NCBI RefSeq assembly: GCF_932526225.1
Contig: NC_064045.1
Location: 4,536,498-4,600,497, forward strand
Length of the DNA stretch: 64,000 bases
Source: Nematostella vectensis
Lineage: Eukaryota > Cnidaria > Anthozoa > Actiniaria > Edwardsiidae
Direction: 5' to 3'
The notes under the pieces were generated by a model. That model saw nothing but the letters and a program-made list of their open reading frames with translations, was not told the DNA's origin and searched no databases. A program made the translations under genes and the position numbers. Positions 37,501 to 49,500 of the stretch are shown piece after piece (the first letter of the stretch is position 1; each line of letters begins with the position of its first letter).

Positions 37501-40500
37501 TTGCGTGTGACATGTAGAGGCATAGATACCATGTTGCAGGGGCGTTTTATTGATATGCTTACAAACAAGGAAAGACTAGCTGCTTGGCTCAGTCGCTTAT
37601 ATCAAGTTATCCCTTTAGCTATGGGACACATTTAGATAATGTATTGTACGTAAAATTGGCACGATGCCATTTTAAGGTAGCCTTGAGCTATGTTTGTGGC
37701 ATGTCCAAGGTACATTTTAGGTATGTAATGGGTATGTAAATTTCCATTTAACGGTATTATTTGTGAAGGTACATTTTGGGTATGTAATGGCTATGTAAAT
37801 TCTATACCATGCCTTCTTCAGGTAGCCTTGAGCTATGTTTGTGGCATGTACAAGGTATATTTTAGGTATGTAATGGGTATAATAATTTCCATTTAACGGT
37901 AGCATTTGTGGTATGTTCAAGGTACATTTTGGGTATGTAATGGCTATGTAAATTCTATACCATGCCCTTTTAAGGTAGCCTTGAGCTATGTACCCATAAG
38001 GTACATTTTAGGTATGTAATGGGTATGTAAATTTCCATTTAACAGTAGCATTTTGGTATGTAATCGGTATGTTTTTAGCAAGTTTTTGATATGTAAATGG
38101 TTCCCACTATATATATTTTACTTGCCATCTACATACCTAATACTTACCATTTACATAACTATAAATCTTCAAATCAAGGTCGCTTTTGGTTATGTAAAAT
38201 GTATATTTTACAATGTCCAATTTTGATAGGTATTACATGCCAATTACATACCACCTAAATTGGTATGTAACAGGTATGTTTTCAGCAAATATTTGGTATG
38301 TAAATGATATCTCATTACATACCGTCTACACACAATTTACATACCTAACACTTACCTTTTACATAACTCCAAGGTCTTCAATATCAAGGTCGCTTTTGGT
38401 TATGTAAAAGGTATATTTTACTATGTCCAATTTTCATATGTATTACATACCCATTACATGCCTTCCAAGTTGGTATGTAGAGGGTATGTTTTTAGGAAGT
38501 ATATGGTAGGTAAATGGTATCAAACAACATACCTTTTACATCCCCTTTACATACTCAAATTTCTGCATGGGTGGACCTGTGGCAGAGCTAGAGTGTTATG
38601 TTGCTGCGTGTTGAGACCATGCTTACGAGTATTGGACTTGTGGCAGAGCTAGAGTGTTATGTTTCTGCGTGTTGAGACCATGCTTACGAGTATTGGACTT
38701 GTGGCAGAGCTAGAGTGTTATGTTGCTGTATGTTGAGACCATGCTTACGAGTATTGGACTTGTGGCAGAGCTAGAGTGTTATGTTGCTGCGTGTTGAGAC
38801 CATGCTTATGAGTATTGGACTTGTGGCAGAGCTAGAGTGTTATCTTGCTGTATGTTGAGACCATGCTTATGAGTATTGGACTTGTGGCAGAGCTAGAGTG
38901 TTATGTTGTTGTATGTTGAGACCATGCTTACGAGTATTGGACTTGTGGCAGAGCTAGAGTGTTATCTTGCTGTATGTTGAGACCATGCTTACGAGTATTG
39001 GACTTGTGGCAGAGCTAGAGTCTTATCTTGCTGCGTGTTGAGACCATGCTTACGAGTATTGGACTTGTGGCAGAGCTAGAGTGTTATCTTGCTGTATGTT
39101 GAGACCAAGCTTACGAGAATTGGACTTGTGGCAGAGCTAGAGTGTTATCTTGCTGTATGTTGAGACCATGCTTACGAGTATTGGACTTGTGGCAGAGCTA
39201 GAGTGTTATCTTGCTGTATGTTGAGACCATGCTTACGAGTATTGGACTTGTGGCAGAGCTAGAGTGTTATCTTGCTGTATGTTGAGACCATGCTTACGAG
39301 TATTGGACTTGTGGCAGAGCTAGAGTGTTATCTTGCTGTATGTTGAGACCATGCTTATGAGTATTGGACTTGTGGCAGAGCTAGAATGTTATCTTGCTGT
39401 ATGTTGGGACCATGCTTATGAGTATTGGACTTGTGGCAGAGCTAGAGTGTTATCTTGCTGCGTGTTGAGACCATGCTTACGAGTATTGGACTTGTGGTAG
39501 AGCTAGAATGTTATGTTGCTGCGTGTTGAGACCATGCTTACGAGTATTGGACTTGTGGCAGAGCTAGAATGTTATGTTGCTGCGTGTTGAGACCATGCTT
39601 ACGAGTATTGGATATGTGGCAGAGCTAGAGTGTTATGTTGCTGCGTGTTGAGACCATGCTTACGAGTATTGGACTTGTGGCAGAGCTAGAGTGTTATGTT
39701 GCTGCGTGTTGAGACCATGCTTACGAGTATTGGACTTGTGGCAGAGCTAGAGTGTTATGTTGCTGTATGTAGAGACCATGCTTATGAGTATTGGACATGT
39801 GGCAGAGCTAGAGTGTTATGTTGCTGTATGTAGAGACCATGCTTATGAGTATTGGACATGTGGCAGAGCTAGAGTGTTATGTTGCTGCGTGTTGAGACCA
39901 TGCTTACGAGTATTGGACTTGTGGCAGAGCTAGAGTGTTATCTTGCTGTATGTTGAGACCAAGCTTACGAGTATTGGACTTGTGGCAGAGCTAGAGTGTT
40001 ATCTTGCTGTATGTTGAGACCATGCTTACGAGTATTGGACTTGTGGCAGAGCTAGAGTGTTATCTTGCTGTATGTTGAGACCATGCTTACGAGTATTGGA
40101 CTTGTGGCAGAGCTAGAGTGTTATCTTGCTGTAGGTTGAGACCATGCTTACGAGTATTGGACTTGTGGCAGAGCTAGAGTGTTATCTTGCTGTATGAGAC
40201 CATGCTTATGAGTATTGGACTTGTGGCAGAGCTAGAATGTTATCTTGCTGTATGTTGGGACCATGCTTATGAGTATTGGACTTGTGGCAGAGCTAGAGTG
40301 TTATCTTGCTGCGTGTTGAGACCATGCTTACGAGTATTGGACTTGTGGTAGAGCTAGAATGTTATGTTGCTGCGTGTTGAGACCATGCTTACGAGTATTG
40401 GACTTGTGGCAGAGCTAGAATGTTATGTTGCTGCGTGTTGAGACCATGCTTACGAGTATTGGACTTGTGGCAGAGCTAGAGTGTTATGTTGCTGCGTGTT

Positions 40501-43500
40501 GAGACCATGCTTACGAGTATTGGACTTGTGGCAGAGCTAGAGTGTTATGTTGCTGCGTGTTGAGACCATGCTTACGAGTATTGGACTTGTGGCAGAGCTA
40601 AAGTGTTATGTTGCTGCGTGTTGACACCATGCTTACGAGTATTGGACTTGTGTCAGAGCTAGAGTGTTATGTTGCTGTATGTTGAGACCATGCTTATGAG
40701 TATTGGACATGTGGCAGAGCTAAAGTGTTATGTTGCTGCGTGTTGAGACCATGCTTACGAGTATTGGACTTGTGGCAGAGCTAGAGTGTTATGTTGCTGT
40801 ATGTTGAGACCATGCTTACGAGTATTGGACTTGTGGCAGAGCTAGAGTGTTATGTTGCTGTATGTTGAGACCATGCTTCTGAGTATTGGACTTGTGGCAG
40901 AGCTAGAGTGTTATCTTGCTGTATGTTGAGACCATGCTTACGAGTATTGGACTTGTGGCAGAGCTAGAGTGTTATGTTGCTGCGTGTTGAGACCATGCTT
41001 ACGAGTATTGGACTTGTGGCAGAGCTAGAGTGTTATGTTGCTGCGTGTTGAGACCATGCTTACGAGTATTGGACTTGTGGCAGAGCTAGAGTGTTATGTT
41101 GCTGTATGTTGAGACCATGCTTACGAGTATTGGACTTGTGGCAGAGCTAGAGTGTTATGTTGCTGCATGTTGAGACCATGCTTACGAGTATTGGACTTGT
41201 GGCAGAGCTGGAGTGTTATGTTGCTGCGTGTTGAGACCATGCTTACGAGTATTGGACTTGTGGCAGAGCTGGAGTGTTATGTTGCTGCGTGTTGAGACCA
41301 TGCTTACGAGTATTGGACTTGTGGAAGAGTATGTTGAGACCATGCTTACGAGTATTGGACTTGTGGCAGAGCTAGAGTGTTATCTTGCTGCATGTTGAGA
41401 CCATGCTTACGAGTATTGGACTAGTGGCAGAGCTAGAGTGTTATGTTGCTGCATGTTGAGACCATGCTTACGAGTATTGGACTTGTGGAAGAGCTAGAGT
41501 GTTATCTTGCTGCGTGTTGAGACCATGCTTACGAGTATTGGACTTGTGGAAGAGCTAGAGTGTTATCTTGCTGCGTGTTGAGACCATGCTTATGAGTATT
41601 GGACATGTGGCAGAGCTAGAGTGTTATCTTGCTGCGTGTTGAGACCATGCTTACGAGTATTGGACTTGTGGCAGAGCTAGAGTGTTATCTTGCTGCGTGT
41701 TGAGACCATGCATACGAGTATTGGACTTGTGGCAGAGCTAGAGTGTTATGTTGCTGTATGCTGAGACCATGCTTACGAGTATTGGACTTGTGGCAGAGCT
41801 AGAGTGTTATGTTGCTGCATGTTGAGACCATTCTTACGAGTATTGGACTTGTGGCAGAGCTAGAGTGTTATGTTGCTGTATGTTGAGACCATGCTTACGA
41901 GTATTGGACTTGTGGCAGAGCTAGAGTGTTATCTTGCTGCATGTTGAGACCATGCTTACGAGTATTGGACTTGTGGCAGAGCTAGAGTGTTATGTTGCTG
42001 CGTGTTGAGACCATGCTTACGAGTATTGGACTTGTGGCAGAGCTAGAGTGTTATGTTGCTGCGTGTTGACACCATGCTTACGAGTATTGGACTTGTGGCA
42101 GAGCTAGAGTGTTATCTTGCTGCGTGTTGAGGCCATGCTTACGAGTATTAGACTTGTGGCAGAGCTAGAGTGTTATCTTGCTGTATGTTGAGACCATGCT
42201 TACGAGTATTGGACTTGTGGCAGAGCTAGAGTGTTATCTTGCTGCGTGTTGAGACCATGCTTACGAGTATTGGACTTGTGGCAGAGCTAGAGTGTTATGT
42301 TGCTGCGTGTTGAGACCATGCTTACGAGTATTGGACTTGTGGCAGAGCTAGAGTGTTATCTTGCTGCGTGTTGAGACCAAGCTTACGAGTATTGGACTTG
42401 TGGCAGAGCTAGAGTGTTATGTTGCTGTATGTTGAGACCATGCTTACGAGTATTGGACATGTGGCAGAGCTAGAGTGTTATGTTGCTGCGTGTTGAGACC
42501 ATGCTTATGAGTATTGGACTTGTGGCAGAGCTAGAGTGTTATGTTGCTGCGTGTTGACACCATGCTTACGAGTATTGGACTTGTGGCAGAGCTAGAGTGT
42601 TATCTTGCTGCGTGTTGAGGCCATGCTTACGAGTATTAGACTTGTGGCAGAGCTAGAGTGTTATCTTGCTGTATGTTGAGACCATGCTTACGAGTATTGG
42701 ACTTGTGGCAGAGCTAGAGTGTTATCTTGCTGCGTGTTGAGACCATGCTTACGAGTATTGGACTTGTGGCAGAGCTAGAGTGTTATGTTGCTGCGTGTTG
42801 AGACCATGCTTACGAGTATTGGACTTGTGGCAGAGCTAGAGTGTTATCTTGCTGCGTGTTGAGACCAAGCTTACGAGTATTGGACTTGTGGCAGAGCTAG
42901 AGTGTTATGTTGCTTCGTGTTGAGACTATGCTTACGAGTATTGGACTTGTGGCAGAGCTAGAGTGTTATCTTGCTGCATGTTGAGACCATGCTTTCGAGT
43001 ATTGGACTTGTGGCAGAGCTAGAGTGTTATCTTGCTGCGTGTTGAGACCATGCTTACGAGTATTGGACTTGTGGCAGAGCTAGAGTGTTATGTTGCTGCG
43101 TGTTGAGACCATGCTTACGAGTATTGGACTTGTGGCAGAGCTAGACTGTTATGTTGCTGCGTGTTGAGACCATGCTTACGAGTATTGGACTTGTGGCAGA
43201 GCTAGAGTGTTATGTTGCTGTATGTAGAGACCATGCTTACGAGTATTAGACTTGTGGCAGAGCTAGAGTGTTATCTTGCTGTATGTTGAGACCATGCTTA
43301 CGAGTATTGGACTTGTGGCAGAGCTAGAGTGTTATCTTGCTGCATGTTGAGACCATGCTTACGAGTATTGGACTTGTGGCAGAGCTAGAGTGTTATGTTG
43401 CTGCGTGTTGAGACCATGCTTACGAGTATTGGACTTGTGGCAGAGCTAGAGTGTTATCTTGCTGCGTGTTGAGACCAAGCTTACGAGTATTGGACTTGTG

Positions 43501-46500
43501 GCAGAGCTAGAGTGTTATGTTGCTTCGTGTTGAGACTATGCTTACGAGTATTGGACTTGTGGCAGAGCTAGAGTGTTATCTTGCTGCATGTTGAGACCAT
43601 GCTTTCGAGTATTGGACTTGTGGCAGAGCTAGAGTAATATGTTGCTGTATGTTGAGACCATGCTTACGAGTATTGGACTTGTGGCAGAGCTAGAGTGTTA
43701 TCTTGCTGCGTGTTGAGACCATGCTTACGAGTATTGGACTTGTGGCAGAGCTAGAGTGTTATCTTGCTGCGTGTTGAGACCATGCTTACGAGTATTGGAC
43801 TTGTGGCAGAGCTAGAGTGTTATGTTGCTGTATGTAGAGACCATGCTTATGAGTATTGGACATGTGGCAGAGCTAGACTGTTATGTTGCTGCGTGTTGAG
43901 ACCATGCTTACGAGTATTGGACTTGTGGCAGAGCTAGAGTGTTATGTTGCTGCGTGTTGAGACCATGCTTACGAGTATTGGACTTGTGGCAGAGCTAGAG
44001 TGTTATGTTGCTGCGTGTTGAGACCATGCTTTCGAGTATTGGACTTGTGGCAGAGCTAGAGTAATATGTTGCTGTATGTTGAGACCATGCTTACGAGTAT
44101 TGGACTTGTGGCAGAGCTAGAGTGTTATCTTGCTGCGTGTTGAGACCATGCTTACGAGTATTGGACTTGTGGCAGAGCTAGAGTGTTATGTTGCTGCGTG
44201 TTGAGACCATGCTTACGAGTATTGGACTTGTGGCAGAGCTAGAGTGTTATGTTGCTGTATGTAGAGACCATGCTTATGAGTATTGGACATGTGGCAGAGC
44301 TAGACTGTTATGTTGCTGCGTGTTGAGACCATGCTTACGAGTATTGGACTTGTGGCAGAGCTAGAGTGTTATCTTGCTGCGTGTTGAGACCATGCTTACG
44401 AGTATTGGACTTGTGGCAGAGCTAGAGTGTTATGTTGCTGCGTGTTGAGACCATGCTTACGAGTATTGGACTTGTGGCAGAGCTAGACTGTTATGTTGCT
44501 GCGTGTTGAGACCATGCTTACGAGTATTGGACTTGTGGCAGAGCTAGAGTGTTATGTTGCTGTATGTAGAGACCATGCTTACGAGTATTGGACTTGTGGC
44601 AGAGCTAGAGTGTTATCTTGCTGTATGTTGAGACCATGCTTACAAGTATTGGACTTGTGGCAGAGCTAGAGTGTTATCTTGCTGCGTGTTGAGACCATGC
44701 TTACGAGTATTGGACATGTGGCAGAGCTAGAGTGTTATCTTGCTGCGTGTTGAGACCATGCTTACGAGTATTGGACATGTGGCAGAGCTAGAGTGTTATG
44801 TTGCTGCGTGTTGAGACCATGCTTACGAGTATTGGACTTGTGGCAGAGCTAGAGTGTTATGTTGCTGCGTGTTGAGACCATGCTTACGAGTATTGGACTT
44901 GTGGCAGAGCTAGAGTGTTATGTTGCTGTATGTAGAGACCATGCTTATGAGTATTGGACATGTGGCAGAGCTAGACTGTTATGTTGCTGCGTGTTGAGAC
45001 CATGCTTACGAGTATTGGACTTGTGGCAGAGCTAGAGTGTTATGTTGCTGCGTGTTGAGACCATGCTTACGAGTATTGGACTTGTGGCAGAGCTAGAGTG
45101 TTATGTTGCTGCGTGTTGAGACCATGCTTTCGAGTATTGGACTTGTGGCAGAGCTAGAGTAATATGTTGCTGTATGTTGAGACCATGCTTACGAGTATTG
45201 GACTTGTGGCAGAGCTAGAGTGTTATCTTGCTGCGTGTTGAGACCATGCTTACGAGTATTGGACTTGTGGCAGAGCTAGAGTGTTATGTTGCTGCGTGTT
45301 GAGACCATGCTTACGAGTATTGGACTTGTGGCAGAGCTAGAGTGTTATGTTGCTGTATGTAGAGACCATGCTTATGAGTATTGGACATGTGGCAGAGCTA
45401 GACTGTTATGTTGCTGCGTGTTGAGACCATGCTTACGAGTATTGGACTTGTGGCAGAGCTAGAGTGTTATCTTGCTGCGTGTTGAGACCATGCTTACGAG
45501 TATTGGACTTGTGGCAGAGCTAGAGTGTTATGTTGCTGCGTGTTGAGACCATGCTTACGAGTATTGGACTTGTGGCAGAGCTAGACTGTTATGTTGCTGC
45601 GTGTTGAGACCATGCTTACGAGTATTGGACTTGTGGCAGAGCTAGAGTGTTATGTTGCTGTATGTAGAGACCATGCTTACGAGTATTAGACTTGTGGCAG
45701 AGCTAGAGTGTTATCTTGCTGTATGTTGAGACCATGCTTACGAGTATTGGACTTGTGGCAGAGCTAGAGTGTTATCTTGCTGCGTGTTGAGACCATGCTT
45801 ACGAGTATTGGACTTGTGGCAGAGCTAGAGTGTTATGTTGCTGCGTGTTGAGACCATGCTTACGAGTATTGGACTTGTGGCAGAGCTAGAGTGTTATCTT
45901 GCTGCGTGTTGAGACCAAGCTTACGAGTATTGGACTTGTGGCAGAGCTAGAGTGTTATGTTGCTTCGTGTTGAGACTATGCTTACGAGTATTGGACTTGT
46001 GGCAGAGCTAGAGTGTTATCTTGCTGCATGTTGAGACCATGCTTTCGAGTATTGGACTTGTGGCAGAGCTAGAGTAATATGTTGCTGTATGTTGAGACCA
46101 TGCTTACGAGTATTGGACTTGTGGCAGAGCTAGAGTCTTATCTTGCTGCGTGTTGAGACCATGCTTACGAGTATTGGACTTGTGGCAGAGCTAGAGTGTT
46201 ATCTTGCTGTATGTTGAGACCAAGCTTACGAGTATTGGACTTGTGGCAGAGCTAGAGTGTTATGTTGCTGCGTGTTGAGACCATGCTTACGAGTATTGGA
46301 CTTGTGGCAGAGCTAGAGTGTTATGTTGCTGCGTGTTGAGACCATGCTTTCGAGTATTGGACTTGTGGCAGAGCTAGAGTAATATGTTGCTGTATGTTGA
46401 GACCATGCTTACGAGTATTGGACTTGTGGCAGAGCTAGAGTGTTATCTTGCTGCGTGTTGAGACCATGCTTACGAGTATTGGACTTGTGGCAGAGCTAGA

Positions 46501-49500
46501 GTGTTATGTTGCTGCGTGTTGAGACCATGCTTACGAGTATTGGACTTGTGGCAGAGCTAGAGTGTTATGTTGCTGTATGTAGAGACCATGCTTATGAGTA
46601 TTGGACATGTGGCAGAGCTAGACTGTTATGTTGCTGCGTGTTGAGACCATGCTTACGAGTATTGGACTTGTGGCAGAGCTAGAGTGTTATCTTGCTGCGT
46701 GTTGAGACCATGCTTACGAGTATTGGACTTGTGGCAGAGCTAGAGTGTTATGTTGCTGCGTGTTGAGACCATGCTTACGAGTATTGGACTTGTGGCAGAG
46801 CTAGACTGTTATGTTGCTGCGTGTTGAGACCATGCTTACGAGTATTGGACTTGTGGCAGAGCTAGAGTGTTATGTTGCTGTATGTAGAGACCATGCTTAC
46901 GAGTATTGGACTTGTGGCAGAGCTAGAGTGTTATCTTGCTGTATGTTGAGACCATGCTTACAAGTATTGGACTTGTGGCAGAGCTAGAGTGTTATCTTGC
47001 TGCGTGTTGAGACCATGCTTACGAGTATTGGACATGTGGCAGAGCTAGAGTGTTATCTTGCTGCGTGTTGAGACCATGCTTACGAGTATTGGACATGTGG
47101 CAGAGCTAGAGTGTTATGTTGCTGCGTGTTGAGACCATGCTTACGAGTATTGGACTTGTGGCAGAGCTAGAGTGTTATGTTGCTGCGTGTTGAGACCATG
47201 CTTACGAGTATTGGACTTGTGGCAGAGCTAGAGTGTTATGTTGCTGTATGTAGAGACCATGCTTATGAGTATTGGACATGTGGCAGAGCTAGACTGTTAT
47301 GTTGCTGCGTGTTGAGACCATGCTTACGAGTATTGGACTTGTGGCAGAGCTAGAGTGTTATGTTGCTGCGTGTTGAGACCATGCTTACGAGTATTGGACT
47401 TGTGGCAGAGCTAGAGTGTTATGTTGCTGCGTGTTGAGACCATGCTTTCGAGTATTGGACTTGTGGCAGAGCTAGAGTAATATGTTGCTGTATGTTGAGA
47501 CCATGCTTACGAGTATTGGACTTGTGGCAGAGCTAGAGTGTTATCTTGCTGCGTGTTGAGACCATGCTTACGAGTATTGGACTTGTGGCAGAGCTAGAGT
47601 GTTATGTTGCTGCGTGTTGAGACCATGCTTACGAGTATTGGACTTGTGGCAGAGCTAGAGTGTTATGTTGCTGTATGTAGAGACCATGCTTATGAGTATT
47701 GGACATGTGGCAGAGCTAGACTGTTATGTTGCTGCGTGTTGAGACCATGCTTACGAGTATTGGACTTGTGGCAGAGCTAGAGTGTTATCTTGCTGCGTGT
47801 TGAGACCATGCTTACGAGTATTGGACTTGTGGCAGAGCTAGAGTGTTATGTTGCTGCGTGTTGAGACCATGCTTACGAGTATTGGACTTGTGGCAGAGCT
47901 AGACTGTTATGTTGCTGCGTGTTGAGACCATGCTTACGAGTATTGGACTTGTGGCAGAGCTAGAGTGTTATGTTGCTGTATGTAGAGACCATGCTTACGA
48001 GTATTAGACTTGTGGCAGAGCTAGAGTGTTATCTTGCTGTATGTTGAGACCATGCTTACGAGTATTGGACTTGTGGCAGAGCTAGAGTGTTATCTTGCTG
48101 CGTGTTGAGACCATGCTTACGAGTATTGGACTTGTGGCAGAGCTAGAGTGTTATGTTGCTGCGTGTTGAGACCATGCTTACGAGTATTGGACTTGTGGCA
48201 GAGCTAGAGTGTTATCTTGCTGCGTGTTGAGACCAAGCTTACGAGTATTGGACTTGTGGCAGAGCTAGAGTGTTATGTTGCTTCGTGTTGAGACTATGCT
48301 TACGAGTATTGGACTTGTGGCAGAGCTAGAGTGTTATCTTGCTGCATGTTGAGACCATGCTTTCGAGTATTGGACTTGTGGCAGAGCTAGAGTAATATGT
48401 TGCTGTATGTTGAGACCATGCTTACGAGTATTGGACTTGTGGCAGAGCTAGAGTGTTATCTTGCTGCGTGTTGAGACCATGCTTACGAGTATTGGACTTG
48501 TGGCAGAGCTAGAGTGTTATCTTGCTGCGTGTTGAGACCATGCTTACGAGTATTGGACTTGTGGCAGAGCTAGAGTGTTATGTTGCTGTATGTAGAGACC
48601 ATGCTTATGAGTATTGGACATGTGGCAGAGCTAGACTGTTATGTTGCTGCGTGTTGAGACCATGCTTACGAGTATTGGACTTGTGGCAGAGCTAGAGTGT
48701 TATGTTGCTGCGTGTTGAGACCATGCTTACGAGTATTGGACTTGTGGCAGAGCTAGAGTGTTATGTTGCTGCGTGTTGAGACCATGCTTTCGAGTATTGG
48801 ACTTGTGGCAGAGCTAGAGTAATATGTTGCTGTATGTTGAGACCATGCTTACGAGTATTGGACTTGTGGCAGAGCTAGAGTGTTATCTTGCTGCGTGTTG
48901 AGACCATGCTTACGAGTATTGGACTTGTGGCAGAGCTAGAGTGTTATGTTGCTGCGTGTTGAGACCATGCTTACGAGTATTGGACTTGTGGCAGAGCTAG
49001 AGTGTTATGTTGCTGTATGTAGAGACCATGCTTATGAGTATTGGACATGTGGCAGAGCTAGACTGTTTATGTTGCTGCGTGTTGAGACCATGCTTACGAG
49101 TATTGGACTTGTGGCAGAGCTAGAGTGTTATCTTGCTGCGTGTTGAGACCATGCTTACGAGTATTGGACTTGTGGCAGAGCTAGAGTGTTATGTTGCTGC
49201 GTGTTGAGACCATGCTTACGAGTATTGGACTTGTGGCAGAGCTAGACTGTTATGTTGCTGCGTGTTGAGACCATGCTTACGAGTATTGGACTTGTGGCAG
49301 AGCTAGAGTGTTATGTTGCTGTATGTAGAGACCATGCTTACGAGTATTGGACTTGTGGCAGAGCTAGAGTGTTATCTTGCTGTATGTTGAGACCATGCTT
49401 ACAAGTATTGGACTTGTGGCAGAGCTAGAGTGTTATCTTGCTGCGTGTTGAGACCATGCTTACGAGTATTGGACATGTGGCAGAGCTAGAGTGTTATCTT

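Larger units (their letters stand above)
26968..38571. mobile_element. CACTA/EnSpm-like DNA transposon with two genes, inserted in the satellite
   Basis: Length 11,604 bp. The left end is CCCACACAAAATGAAAAGTA and the right end, inverted, is CCCATGCAGAAATTTGAGTA, an imperfect terminal inverted repeat that runs into GTATGTAA-rich subterminal arrays on both sides (to about 27720 and from about 37690). The flanking satellite reads GAGTATTG before and TGGACCTG after it, so removal of the element and one TG restores the normal unit. This fixes both ends and gives a 2-bp target duplication. Inside are a TNP2-type transposase on the minus strand and a BEN-domain gene on the plus strand, both intact. 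The superfamily assignment rests on the transposase; the CCC termini differ from the CACTA of plant elements. Confidence 0.9.
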
